Assembly: GCF_016904885.1 (NCBI RefSeq)
Contig: NZ_JADWYI010000001.1
Coordinates: 7,683,224 to 7,747,223, forward strand
Source: Archangium primigenium
GTDB taxonomy: Bacteria; Myxococcota; Myxococcia; Myxococcales; Myxococcaceae
DNA: 64,000 nucleotides
Direction of reading: 5' to 3'
The notes under the pieces are model-generated. The model ran no database searches and was not told the DNA's origin. It saw only the letters and a program-made list of their open reading frames with translations. A program made the translations under genes and the position numbers. Position 1 is the stretch's first letter; every line of letters begins with the position of its first letter. Positions 1 to 10,263 of this stretch are shown here, one piece after another.

Positions 1-73
1 GGAGGGTGGATCCGGCGCACGCGGACAGCATGAGGGCGCCAACAAGCAAGGACGGGGTCGGGTCAAAACGCAT
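1..73 (-). CDS. lipoprotein, N-terminal fragment (runs off left edge)
   Basis: Only the first 24 codons are inside the window. An ATG at 73 follows a GAGGAA ribosome-binding site, and the peptide begins with a short n-region, a hydrophobic stretch and the lipobox Leu-Ser-Ala-Cys with Cys at residue 19, so the product is an exported lipoprotein. Nothing of the mature domain is visible, so no function can be given. It lies 117 bases downstream of the large kinase gene on the same strand and may be cotranscribed with it. The call rests on the start signal and lipobox alone. Confidence 0.6.
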   Translation of the reverse strand, partial: MRFDPTPSLLVGALMLSACAGSTL

Positions 74-189
74 GAAAGTTCCTCGGGGGGAGGCCCAAGT
101 GTCGTGGGCCCGGCGGCAAGGAAGGCATTCGTGAACTCATCGACAAGTGGGGCGTCGCGAATCCGACGCAACCCTCTGTTCACCGCCCA

Positions 190-3100
190 TCACTTCACGG
201 GCAGCGGAGCCGACGCGCACACGCGCAGGCCCACGCTGAGGTCGCGGAAGTTGGGCTCGGGGGTCTCCCGGTTGGGGATGCGGGCGGTGCTGGAGGCGTA
301 GTAGTAGCTGCCGCTGCGCGCCACCGGACGGCCCGACTCCAGGGCGGAGTCCACCCACTCGAAGACGTTGCCGGCCATGTCCTCCAGCCCGAAGGGGCTC
401 CGGGACTCGGGGTGGCGGCCCACCTCGTCCGGACCGAAGTTGGCGCCCACCTTGCCGTAGGTCTCGTCGAAGTTGGCCTGGGTGGGCAGCAGCACGTCGC
501 CTTGGGGGAACTCGCGCGCGTCGGCGCCCCGGGCGGCGCGCTCCCACTCCAGCTCCGAGCACAACCGGGCGCCGGGGACCTGGCCCGTGCTCGCCAGCCA
601 CGCCGTGTAGGCCTTGGCGTCCTCGAAGTTGATGGCGCCCACGGGCATGCGCCGCCAGTCCTGCGCCACCTCGCGGGGACGCTGGGTGTAGCGGATGGGC
701 TGCCCCTCGTCGGCCTCGTAGGCGACCACGTTGGGCATGATGCGCAGGCGCCAGCGCCCCTGGGGCGAGCGCGTGAGCGCCACCTCCGCGTTCACCGACG
801 TGGCCGAGGCCCCATGCGGCGAGCGCAGGGCCCGCTCCGCGGCGGGCAGGGCCTCCAGCCAGCGCAGGTACTCGCCATACGTCACCTCGGTGCGCGCGAT
901 GAGGAAGGGGCCGGTGTGCAGCGTGTGCAGGGGCGTGGTGTTGAAGAACTGGCGGACGTTCTCGTCCGCCGCCGTCCCGAAGAGGAAGGCGCCGGCCGGC
1001 ACGTAGACGAAGCCCTCGGGGACACGCTCCACCTCGGGCAGGAAGAGGTCCAGGGTGAGCTCGGTGCCGGGCTCGGCCCGCAGGGGGTAGCGCACGGGGA
1101 CACGGCCCGGCGCGCGCGCCTCCAGCATCCACGTGCCCCGCTCCAGCGGCGGTGCCTCCACGGGGGCCGGCCCCAGCTCGCGGACCGGGGACAGGACACG
1201 CTGGTCGTCCACGGTGTCGTAGCGGGCCAGGGACACGGTGGCCCCCTCGGGCTCGGTGTGCACCCGCAGGCGCATGGGCGTGGTCCAGCGCGCCAGCCAG
1301 GTTCCCCGGGTGTCATGCAGGCGCAGGCGCTGCAACAACTCGTCCCGGTCCTCGGTGCGGAAGGCCCGCTCGGCCAGCTCCGCGCGCTCGGCCAGCACCT
1401 GGGCGAAGGCCTCGCGCACCTCCGCGCGGGTGGGATCCAACATGAGCGCCCGCTCCAGGGTGTCCCCCACCTGCCCCAGGGCCAGATCCGCTTCGCGCTG
1501 CAGCCGCAGCGTCTGGCTCCAGCGCGGATTGGCCTCCGCGAACCGGCCGGCGTCGAAGAGCGCGAGCGTCTCCGTGCGCGAGCGCTCCAACGCCTCGCGC
1601 CGCTGCCGCGCCTGCTCCCCCTGGGCCCGGGCCTCCTCCAGGCGCGCCGTCACCTGGCGCTCCAGCGTGTGCCAGGCATTCACCCGCACGCCCGCGTACA
1701 CCAGCGCCAGCGACGCGATGAACCCCACGCCGAGCGTCCGCGCGATCAACCGACCCCGGCGCAGGGCCAGACGCGAGGCCTCCAGGAAGCGCTGCTCCCG
1801 CTCGGAGAGCACCTCGTCCGGGTGGGCCTGGAGCTCCGCCAGTTGCCGGGCGCCCCACAGCGCCTCGCGCGCGCGGCCCAGACGCTCCCATTCGGCCGAC
1901 GCCTGCTCGAGCCGGGCGAGGAACAGGCGCGCCTCCTGGGCCTCCGCCAGCCACTGGGCGAGCGTGGGCCAACCGGTGAGCAGCGCCTCGTGGGCGATGT
2001 CGAAGGAGGAGCCCTCCTCGGAGCGGCGGGCCACCACCAGCCGCGCGCGGATGAGCGCCTCCAGGGCCGCGGGCGCGGCGGGCTCCCGGCCCAGCAGCTC
2101 GGCCTCCGAGCGGCGCGCCCGCGTGTTGTCCACCGTGACGAGCCGCATGAGCAGCCGCCGGGCCGCCACGCGTTGGTCCGGCAGGAGCTGGGCGATGATG
2201 CCGTCCGCGTAGCGCGCGAGCGCGCCGTTGACGCCGCCGAGGGCCTCCAGGGACGCCGCGGACAACAAGCCCCGCGCCACGTCGCGCGCCTCCCACAGCT
2301 CCGCCAGGGTGAACTGCAGCAGCGGCAGTCCGCCCTCGGCGCTCAGCGTGGAGTCCACCAGCGCGGTGATGAGGGCCTCGGACTCGAAGCGCGCGCCCTT
2401 GAGGCGCACCGGACCGGTGATGACCTCGCGGATCTCCTCCCGGCCCAGGGGGCGCAGCAGGTAGAGGGCGCGCGAGAGCGCCTCGCCCAGTCCGGGCAGC
2501 ACCCCGAGCCGGGTGAGGAAGTCACTGCGGACCGTGGCCAACAGGCGCATGCCCGGCAGTCCCGAGGCGAGCTGCGCGAGGAACTCCGCCATGAGCAGCG
2601 CTTCCCCCGGCTCGCTCAGGGTGACGAGCTCCTCGAGCTGGTCCACGTGCAGCAGCAGGCCCTGGCGGGTCTGCTCCCCACAACCCTGGGCGCGCAGGGC
2701 CCGCACCAGCGCGGTGGGCTCCTCGTGCGCGAGCTGCGCGAGCCGCGCCTCCGCGATGGGGAAGTGCGGGGCGAGCACCGAGGCCAGGGTGGCCAGCGGA
2801 CGGCGGCCGGGCACCATCCGCGCCGAGCGCCAGGAGAAGCCATCCTCCAGCGCGCCCTCCACCACCCGGGGGATGACGCCCGCCAGACACAGCGAGGACT
2901 TGCCCACGCCGGAGTCGCCGGTGACGAGCACGAAGGGGTTGGCGCGCAGGCGCTCCACCACGGCGCGCACCTCCCGCTGGCGGCCGAAGAAGAGCGCCCG
3001 GTGCTGCTCCTGGAAGGCATGGAGTCCCCGGTAGGGATTGCCCTCGGGGATCTCCAGCAGGTGCTCGCTGGCGCGCACGTCCTCCAGCGCCTCCAGCAGC

Positions 3101-3978
3101 GCGTCCGCGGAGGCGAAGCGCTCGAGGGGATCCCGCCGCAGGCACCGGTCCACCACCGCCGCCAGCCGCGCGTCCACGTCCGGACGGACCTCGGCCAGGG
3201 GGCGCGCCTGCTGCTCCTGGACGACGCGCGCCAGCGAGCGCGGGGGCACGTGGCGGAAGGGACCCCGTCCGGCGGCCAGCTCGTAGAGCACCGCCCCCAG
3301 GGAGAAGAGATCCGCGCGCACCGTGGAGGGCTGCGCCGCCCAGGCCTCCGGGGACATGAAGTAGGGCGTGCCCACGAGGGTGCCAGGGGTGAGCGAGGGC
3401 AGCTCCAGGGCTCCGGGGGACGCGAGCTCCTCGGAGAGCCCCGCCCCGTCCGCGCTCCCCGTGCCCTCGGTGAGCGCCACCGGCACGTCGAGCAGCTTGG
3501 CCAGCCCGAAGTCCAGGAGCTTCACCGTGCCGGTGTCCTCGAGGATGGCGTTGCCGGGCTTGATGTCGCGGTGCAGGACGTTGCGCCGGTGGGCGGCGGC
3601 GAGCCCCCGCGCCAGGCCCACGCCAATCTCCAGCACACGTTGCCAGGGCTGGGGCCGGGCGAGCCGATCCAGGCTCGTGCCCCGGATGTACTCGGAGACG
3701 AGGTAGGGGTGCCCCTCGAACTGGCCCGCCCGGTAGAGCGTGGCGACGTTGGGGTGCTGGATGCGCGCGGCGGCGCGGGCCTCGGTGAGGAAGCGCGGCA
3801 GGGCGTCCGCGTCGAGCACCGGGATGAACTTCACCGCGACCGGGCGCTCGAGCAGCGTGTCCTGGGCGAGGTAGACGTGGCCCGTGCGCCCCTGTCCGAT
3901 GGGACGCACCAGCCGGTACTCATCGACCTCGGACGGCGGCTGCCACGCGGCGGGGGAATGAACGGGAGGCTCGCTCAC
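190..3978 (-). CDS. Ser/Thr protein kinase - nSTAND NTPase - PEGA - FGE-fold fusion
   Basis: A 1262-residue signalling protein. Residues 20-300 are a Hanks-type kinase with glycine loop, Lys50, HRD Asp138 and DFG Asp156, so it should be active. Residues 315-720 are an nSTAND-type NTPase with Walker A at 354-361 and the HVDQLEE Walker B at 444-450. One membrane segment lies at about 748-766. It is followed by a probable coiled coil, a PEGA-like beta domain (903-980) and a formylglycine-generating-enzyme (SUMF1/C-type lectin) fold from about 985 to the end. The cysteine pair used by true FGEs is absent (this stretch reads GSYYYASSTARIP), so the C-terminus is more likely a binding domain than an enzyme. 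The start overlaps the upstream response regulator by ATGA. The topology suggests an outside sensor domain with kinase and NTPase in the cytoplasm; that is inference. Confidence 0.9.
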   Translation of the reverse strand: MSEPPVHSPAAWQPPSEVDEYRLVRPIGQGRTGHVYLAQDTLLERPVAVKFIPVLDADALPRFLTEARAAARIQHPNVATLYRAGQFEGHPYLVSEYIRGTSLDRLARPQPWQRVLEIGVGLARGLAAAHRRNVLHRDIKPGNAILEDTGTVKLLDFGLAKLLDVPVALTEGTGSADGAGLSEELASPGALELPSLTPGTLVGTPYFMSPEAWAAQPSTVRADLFSLGAVLYELAAGRGPFRHVPPRSLARVVQEQQARPLAEVRPDVDARLAAVVDRCLRRDPLERFASADALLEALEDVRASEHLLEIPEGNPYRGLHAFQEQHRALFFGRQREVRAVVERLRANPFVLVTGDSGVGKSSLCLAGVIPRVVEGALEDGFSWRSARMVPGRRPLATLASVLAPHFPIAEARLAQLAHEEPTALVRALRAQGCGEQTRQGLLLHVDQLEELVTLSEPGEALLMAEFLAQLASGLPGMRLLATVRSDFLTRLGVLPGLGEALSRALYLLRPLGREEIREVITGPVRLKGARFESEALITALVDSTLSAEGGLPLLQFTLAELWEARDVARGLLSAASLEALGGVNGALARYADGIIAQLLPDQRVAARRLLMRLVTVDNTRARRSEAELLGREPAAPAALEALIRARLVVARRSEEGSSFDIAHEALLTGWPTLAQWLAEAQEARLFLARLEQASAEWERLGRAREALWGARQLAELQAHPDEVLSEREQRFLEASRLALRRGRLIARTLGVGFIASLALVYAGVRVNAWHTLERQVTARLEEARAQGEQARQRREALERSRTETLALFDAGRFAEANPRWSQTLRLQREADLALGQVGDTLERALMLDPTRAEVREAFAQVLAERAELAERAFRTEDRDELLQRLRLHDTRGTWLARWTTPMRLRVHTEPEGATVSLARYDTVDDQRVLSPVRELGPAPVEAPPLERGTWMLEARAPGRVPVRYPLRAEPGTELTLDLFLPEVERVPEGFVYVPAGAFLFGTAADENVRQFFNTTPLHTLHTGPFLIARTEVTYGEYLRWLEALPAAERALRSPHGASATSVNAEVALTRSPQGRWRLRIMPNVVAYEADEGQPIRYTQRPREVAQDWRRMPVGAINFEDAKAYTAWLASTGQVPGARLCSELEWERAARGADAREFPQGDVLLPTQANFDETYGKVGANFGPDEVGRHPESRSPFGLEDMAGNVFEWVDSALESGRPVARSGSYYYASSTARIPNRETPEPNFRDLSVGLRVCASAPLPVK

Positions 3979-4424
3979 CGGGAGGGCGGCTTGCTTCCCG
4001 TCTTGCGCAGCAAGGCCTGGATCTGATCGGCGACCGTGTCGGGGAGCGCGGGCTTGGTGACGAAGGCATCACACCCCACCTCCCGGGCCTTCTCCGAGGA
4101 GGACGCGAAGACGTGGCCGGTGAGCGCCATCACGGGGATGTCGCGCGTCGACGCATCGGTCTTGAGCTGCTGGGTGGCGTCCCACCCGCTGAGCACGGGC
4201 AGCGACAGGTCCATGAGGATGACGTCCGGATGGGACTCGCGGGCCCGTTCGACGGCCTCCTGCCCATTGCTCGCGGTCTCCACCTCGTAGCCCAGGAACT
4301 CGAGGTACTCGGCGTACATCTCCCGCGCGTCCTCGTAGTCGTCCACCACGAGCACCTTGCGTCCCTCGGGAAGGGCGGACGCCACTGCGTCATCGGGCGG
4401 GGATGATTTCTGACCGGGGTCCAT
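3975..4424 (-). CDS. single-domain response regulator
   Basis: A 149-residue CheY-like receiver domain with no output domain. The acidic pocket is Asp28-Asp29, the phosphoacceptor is Asp72 in ILMDLSLP, and the conserved Thr102 and Lys124 are present, so it should accept phosphate. About 20 residues of variable N-terminal extension precede the domain. Its stop codon overlaps the start of the kinase fusion by four bases (ATGA), so the two are translationally coupled and probably act together, although a Ser/Thr kinase is not the usual phosphodonor for a receiver; a hybrid histidine kinase elsewhere may supply it. The 152 bases upstream separate it from the beta-glucosidase gene. Confidence 0.92.
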   Translation of the reverse strand: MDPGQKSSPPDDAVASALPEGRKVLVVDDYEDAREMYAEYLEFLGYEVETASNGQEAVERARESHPDVILMDLSLPVLSGWDATQQLKTDASTRDIPVMALTGHVFASSSEKAREVGCDAFVTKPALPDTVADQIQALLRKTGSKPPSR

Positions 4425-4576
4425 CGTACCTGTTGCGAAAGGGGAACGGTCTCATCCTGGCAGAAAGCCCGAGCCAGGGACAGCCACCGCGCGCGCTCAG
4501 GCGCCCCCCTGGCCCCGAGACTCCTGGTCTCCGGGAGGGCGGACGAGCAGTGAAGCCCCCGCCCCCTCGAATCCCC

Positions 4577-5950
4577 TCAACCCTCGACCGCGTTGGCCGC
4601 GATGACGTCGCGGTACCAGAGGGCGCTGTCCTTGGGGATGCGCTGCTGGGTTTTGTAGTCCACCCACACAATGCCAAAGCGCTGGGAGTAGCCGCGATCC
4701 CACTCGAAGTTGTCCAGGAAGGACCAGACGAAGTACCCGGCCAGGGGCGCGCCGGCCTCCATGGCCTTCCGGGCGGCGAGGAAGTGCTCGCGCAGGTAGG
4801 CGAGCCGCCGGTCGTCACGCACCCGCCCCTCCGCATCCGGCCCCACGGAGAAGCTCGCCCCGTTCTCCGTCACGTACAGCCTGGCCGGCGCGTAGACGAG
4901 GTGCAGGCGCGTGAGGATGCGCCGGAGGCTGTCGGCATGGACCTCCCACCCCATCTCGGTCCACTCGGACGGGGGCGCGAGGTGCACGGTGCGCGGCAGG
5001 TTCTCCGACTCGGGCACCCGGTCACTGCGGATGACGGCGCGGTTGTAGTAGTTGACGCCGAGGAAGTCGCACGGCGCCGCGATGGCCTCGAGGTCTCCCG
5101 GACGGACCAGGGTGGCGAGCCCCTCGGGGGGCAGGTGTCCGGCCCGGACGTAGTCGGCGACCATGTCCGCCGGGTAGTGCCGCCCGTACAGCGGATCCAG
5201 GAACCAGCGGTTGAAGTAGCCGTCGTAGTGCCGGAACGCGTCGTAATCGGCGGCGCTCGGGGAGGCGGCCTCGGCGGGCGAGAAGTTGAGCGTGATGCCC
5301 ACCTGGGCCCCCGGGCTCGCGGCGCGGATGACCGGCACGGCCCACCCGTGGGACAGCAGCACGTGGTGGCTCGCCAGGAGCGCCGCGCGGAAGTCCTTGA
5401 GGCCGGGCGCGTGGATGCCCTTCTCGTGGCTGAGCAGGCTCGTGCACCAGGGCTCGTTGTGGGTGATCCAGTTCTTCACCCGGTCGCCCAGCGCGCGCGC
5501 CACCACGTCCGCGTATTCGGTGAAGGCCTCCGCGGTGGAGCGTTGGGTCCACCCGCCCTCGTCCTGCAGCACCTGCGGCAGGTCCCAATGGTAGAGCGTC
5601 ACGAAGGGCTCGATGCCCGCCTCGAGCAGCGCGTCCACCAGGCGCTTGTAGAAGTCGAGCCCCGCGGGGTTCACCCGGCCCCGTCCGGTGGGCAGCACCC
5701 GCGGCCACGCCACGGAGAAGCGGTAGGCCTGCATGCCCAGCCGCTTCATCAACGCCACGTCGTCGCGGTAGCGGTGGTAGTGGTCACACGCCACGTCGCC
5801 GTTCGTCCCGTCCTCCACCTTGCCCGGCGTCTTGGAGAAGCGATCCCAGATGGACTCGCCGCGCCCGTCCTCCTGGGCGGCGCCCTCGATCTGGTAGGAC
5901 GACGTGGCGGTGCCCCAGAGGAACCCCTTCGGGAAGTGCACGGTCGTCAT
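4577..5950 (-). CDS. GH1 family beta-glucosidase
   Basis: A 457-residue glycoside hydrolase family 1 enzyme, full length for the family and without a signal peptide, so cytoplasmic. It should cleave beta-linked glucosides such as cellobiose or short oligosaccharides by the retaining mechanism. Visible landmarks are the acid/base Glu166 in HNEPW and the nucleophile Glu362 in VTENG, plus the usual N-terminal PKGFLWGTATSSYQIEG segment. The ATG at 5950 was chosen because GAGG lies at the right distance; a TTG six bases upstream, overlapping the preceding stop, is a poorer start. It is the last gene of the ABC transporter operon, two bases after the second ATPase gene, which suggests the transporter brings in its substrate. 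Confidence 0.95.
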   Translation of the reverse strand: MTTVHFPKGFLWGTATSSYQIEGAAQEDGRGESIWDRFSKTPGKVEDGTNGDVACDHYHRYRDDVALMKRLGMQAYRFSVAWPRVLPTGRGRVNPAGLDFYKRLVDALLEAGIEPFVTLYHWDLPQVLQDEGGWTQRSTAEAFTEYADVVARALGDRVKNWITHNEPWCTSLLSHEKGIHAPGLKDFRAALLASHHVLLSHGWAVPVIRAASPGAQVGITLNFSPAEAASPSAADYDAFRHYDGYFNRWFLDPLYGRHYPADMVADYVRAGHLPPEGLATLVRPGDLEAIAAPCDFLGVNYYNRAVIRSDRVPESENLPRTVHLAPPSEWTEMGWEVHADSLRRILTRLHLVYAPARLYVTENGASFSVGPDAEGRVRDDRRLAYLREHFLAARKAMEAGAPLAGYFVWSFLDNFEWDRGYSQRFGIVWVDYKTQQRIPKDSALWYRDVIAANAVEG

Positions 5951-5952
5951 GC

Positions 5953-6971
<1,019 letters not shown>

Positions 6972-6975
<4 letters not shown>

Positions 6976-7952
6976 CGGGTGTGCAGGTGACAGACGCTGA
7001 GGTGGTCGGGACCGAAGGTGCGCACATCCGGCGCATCGCTGCGGCAGTGGGCCATGGCTTCGGGGCAACGGGGGTGGAACCGGCAGCCCTGGGGCAGCGC
7101 GCGCAGGTCCGGCGGCGAGCCGGGAATGCCCATGAGCTTGCCGCGGGGACCCCGGAGCGAGGGCGCCGAGTTGAGCAACCCGCGCGTGTACGGGTGGCGG
7201 GGGGCGCGGACGAGCTCGCTCGCGGGCGCCACCTCCACGAGCCGCCCCGCGTAGAGGATGGCGATGCGCGTGGAGACCTCCATGAGCAGCGACAGGTCGT
7301 GCGTGATGAACAGGATGGAGAAGCCAATCTTGTTCTTCAGCTCGGTGATCTGCTGGAGGATCTCCTTCTGCACGACCACGTCGAGCGCCGTCGTCGGCTC
7401 GTCCATGATCATCATCGGCGGATCCAACGCGAGCGCGATGGCGATCACCACGCGCTGGCGCATGCCGCCGGACAACTGGTGCGGGTAGCTGGACAGGCGC
7501 GAGCTGTCGATGCCCACCAGCTTGAGCAACGACGCCGCCCGATCATACGCCTCGGCCTTCTTCACCGGGCGGTGGGCCAGGATGGCGTCGGCGATCTGAT
7601 CGCCGATGGTGAGCACCGGGTTGAGCGCGTTCATGGCGCTCTGGAACACGTAGGACATGCGGCGCCAGCGGAAGTCCCGCAGGCGCGCGTTGTTCATCTC
7701 CAGCACGTCCTCGCCCTCGAAGAGGACCTGGCCGCCGGTGATGACCGCGGGCGGGCGCAACAGCCGCAAGAGCGCCTGGGCCGCGGTCGACTTGCCACTG
7801 CCCGACTCGCCGGCCAGGCCCAGCACCTCGCCCCGGCCGATGTCGAACGACACCCCATCCACGGCGCACACCGGCCCCGCGGGCGTCATGTACTCCACCC
7901 GGAGGTCGCGCACCGAGAGCAACGGCTGCACGGCGGTCTTATTGTCCGACAC
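6972..7952 (-). CDS. Opp/Dpp-family ABC transporter ATP-binding protein (DppD/OppD-like)
   Basis: A 326-residue ATPase partner in the same importer. Walker A is at 48-56, the signature LSGGM at 160-164, Walker B ends in Asp184-Glu185, and the C-terminal family extension carries the CRFHPRCP cysteine motif seen in oligopeptide ATPases. It overlaps the upstream permease gene by 14 bases and the downstream ATPase gene by four, so expression is tightly coupled. The sequence places it in the peptide/oligosaccharide importer family but does not fix the substrate; the linked beta-glucosidase argues for beta-glucosides. Confidence 0.93.
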
Positions 7953-8925
7953 GTCTCACCACCGGGGTCGTGAGCCCCTCTTCGAGTTTGTTGCGCTTGA
8001 GCATGCGCGACCAGTTGGGATCCGAGCGCAGGCGCGGGTTGGAGATCTCGTCGATGCCGAAGTTGACGAGCACCAGCGCGAAGCCGATGAGCGCCACGCA
8101 CAGGCCCGTGGGCACCACCGTCCACCACGCCCCCGTCAGGAGCGCCGCGTTGTTGCTCGCCCAGTAGAGGTTGGTGCCCCAGGTGACGACGCCCACGTCC
8201 CCGATGCCGAGGAACTCCAGGCCCACCTGGGCGCCGATCGCGTAGACCGTGGCGGAGATGAAGCCGCTCATGAGCAGCGACGTCATGTTCGGGAGGATCT
8301 CCCGGAAGATGATGCGCGCGCGGCCCTCGCCGCTCACGATCGCCGCGGACACGAAGTCCTTCTCGCGCAGGGCGAGCACCTGCGAGCGCAGCACCCGCGC
8401 GTTCCAGGCCCAGCCGGTGATGATGAGCACGAGCGCGATGGTGACCGGACCGGGCCGCAGGTAGGCGGCGATCACCACCGCCATGGGCATGCCGGGGATG
8501 ATGAGGAACACGTTGGTGAGCAGCGACAGGACGCTGTCCACCCACCCGCCCAGGAAGCCCGCCACCATGCCGATGGCGGCGCCGATCACCATCACGGCCA
8601 GGCCCACCAGGAAGCCCACCGCCAGGGACGTGCGCGCCCCCGCCACCGTCTGCGCCAGCACGTCCTGCCCCTGCCCCGTCGTGCCGAGCAGGTACTCGGA
8701 CGAGGGCGGCTGGTGCGGCGCGCTCACGAACGCCGCCGGATCCGCCGTGATGAACGGACCAAAAACCCCGAGCAGCACGAAGAACAGCACGATGACCACG
8801 CCCACGGCCGCCTTGCGGTTGCCCATGAGCTGCCAGATGAACCCCGAGCGGGGCCGACGGACCGCCTTCGCGGCGACGCTCGCCTGCCCCGATGGAACAC
8901 TCACGCCTTGATTCGCGGCTTGCAT
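7939..8925 (-). CDS. Opp/Dpp-family ABC transporter permease (DppC-like)
   Basis: A 328-residue inner-membrane permease with an N-terminal membrane helix (around 35-55), a periplasmic loop, and the binding-protein-dependent transport core whose EAA-like loop includes VSGEGRARIIFREILPN. It is of usual length for DppC. The N-terminal 25 residues are a soluble extension. It starts 25 bases after the partner permease gene ends and its 3' end overlaps the first ATPase gene, so it is the second gene of the five-gene operon. Confidence 0.93.
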   Translation of the reverse strand: MQAANQGVSVPSGQASVAAKAVRRPRSGFIWQLMGNRKAAVGVVIVLFFVLLGVFGPFITADPAAFVSAPHQPPSSEYLLGTTGQGQDVLAQTVAGARTSLAVGFLVGLAVMVIGAAIGMVAGFLGGWVDSVLSLLTNVFLIIPGMPMAVVIAAYLRPGPVTIALVLIITGWAWNARVLRSQVLALREKDFVSAAIVSGEGRARIIFREILPNMTSLLMSGFISATVYAIGAQVGLEFLGIGDVGVVTWGTNLYWASNNAALLTGAWWTVVPTGLCVALIGFALVLVNFGIDEISNPRLRSDPNWSRMLKRNKLEEGLTTPVVRRVGQ

Positions 8926-8950
8926 GCCAGGTTTCCGCCTTTGCTTCCCG

Positions 8951-9928
8951 TTAGCGCGCGCGCGTCCTGGGATCGAGCCAGATGTAGAGGATGTCCACGA
9001 GCAGGTTGGCCGCCAGCACGGCCATGGTGATGGTCAGGAAGATGCCCTGCATGAGCGGGTAGTCCTGATTGCGCACCGCCTGGATGAGCAGATAGCCCTG
9101 ACCGGGATAGGAGAACACGATCTCGGTCAACAGCGAACCAGACAGCACGAACCCGAGCGCCATGCCGAAGCCCGTCACGTTCGGAAGCAAGGCATTGCGC
9201 GCGGCGTAGTGGAACATGATGCGCGGCTGGGACAGGCCCTTGGCGTTGGCCAGGGTGATGTAGTCCTCGGACAGCACGCCCACCATGGTGCTGCGCATGC
9301 CCAGCATCCAGCCACCCAGCGTGGCGATCACGATCGACGTGGCGGGCAGCACCATGTGTTCGATCACGCTGCCGAGGAACTCCCCGCTCAACTCCGGCGC
9401 CAGCGTGTCGCTGTAGGCGTGACGCAGCGGGAAGGCCCCGAGCGTGAAGCCCAGCCCGTAGAGCAGCATCATCGCGAGCCAGAAGTAGGGAAAGGCCCCC
9501 AGGAAGCTCAGCAGCGGCGGCAGCGTGGAGTCCAGCCAGCCGCCGCGCCGCCACGTGGCGATCACCCCGAGCAGCGTGCCCACGAAGAAGCTGATGATCA
9601 CCGCCACGCCCGAGAGCAGCAGCGTCCAGCCCAGCCCCGTGCCGATCACCTCCGTCACCGTCGCGGGGAAATACGCCACCGAGAGGCCCAGGTTGCCCTG
9701 GAGGATGTTCGAGCCATACGTCAGGTACTGCTTGAGCAAGGGCTCGTTGGTGAACCCAAACGCCTCACGCAGCGCATCGATGGCCTCGGGCTGCAACTGA
9801 CCCGCGAAGCGCGCGAACATCGCCGAGGCGGGATCTCCAGGCATCATCCGGGGGATGAGGAAATTGAGCGTGAGCGAAGCCCATGCCGCGAGCGCGTACA
9901 GGCCCAGGTTCTTCAAGAGATGACGCAC
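8951..9928 (-). CDS. Opp/Dpp-family ABC transporter permease (DppB-like)
   Basis: A 325-residue permease that opens the operon. It shows the DppB hallmarks: a first membrane helix followed by FLIPRMMPGDPA, then five further hydrophobic segments and an EAA-like loop around ANAKGLSQPRIMFHYAARNALLP. It should form a heterodimeric channel with the DppC-like protein. No periplasmic binding protein gene lies upstream; the next gene is a divergent porin-like gene 335 bases away. The importer must therefore borrow a binding protein encoded elsewhere or use another capture protein. Confidence 0.93.
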   Translation of the reverse strand: MRHLLKNLGLYALAAWASLTLNFLIPRMMPGDPASAMFARFAGQLQPEAIDALREAFGFTNEPLLKQYLTYGSNILQGNLGLSVAYFPATVTEVIGTGLGWTLLLSGVAVIISFFVGTLLGVIATWRRGGWLDSTLPPLLSFLGAFPYFWLAMMLLYGLGFTLGAFPLRHAYSDTLAPELSGEFLGSVIEHMVLPATSIVIATLGGWMLGMRSTMVGVLSEDYITLANAKGLSQPRIMFHYAARNALLPNVTGFGMALGFVLSGSLLTEIVFSYPGQGYLLIQAVRNQDYPLMQGIFLTITMAVLAANLLVDILYIWLDPRTRAR

Positions 9929-10263
9929 GAATGCTGACTCCCAAGGGCCAGGACGGGGGGACGTCCGGGTTTGGTCATGACGTGGAGAATAGCTGGAGGA
10001 ATGCGGGGCCTGCGCACCAACCCCCCCGCGCTCGGGGCTGACATCCGAACAGGATACTTACCACGTTCGATCGCGCGCGAAACCCACCAATCTCCCGCCC
10101 CCTCCCACCCGCGGAGCTATCGCGGTGCGTCAAACACCTGGCCCCGCGAGATCCGCGCGACAAACACGGGCCGCTCTACGTAGCGTCCCGCTCCAGCGAT
10201 GAAGGACGAGAGGGATTCACGCGCGCAGCCTCGGGTGTCCGACAGTCCTTCCCAGGAGCAGTC
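9929..10263. promoter_or_regulatory. divergent promoter region of transporter operon and porin gene
   Basis: These 335 bases separate the starts of the transporter operon (minus strand) and the porin-like gene (plus strand), so both promoters should lie here. No gene is visible. A 16-base near-palindrome, TTCGATCG/CGCGCGAA with one mismatched pair, sits at 10066-10081 and could be an operator shared by both units, but no cognate regulator is encoded nearby. No clear minus 35/minus 10 pair was recognised. Confidence 0.35.

Noticed and set aside
985-1100. Active formylglycine-generating enzyme in the kinase fusion
   Set aside because: The domain is of this fold, but the cysteines needed for catalysis are not seen in the conserved active-site segment, so an enzymatic call was not made.
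412-4026. A 1204-codon open frame antisense to the kinase fusion
   Set aside because: Same cause: the opposite strand carries an unambiguous kinase-nSTAND-FGE protein, and the antisense product is a low-complexity Arg/His/Gly chain.
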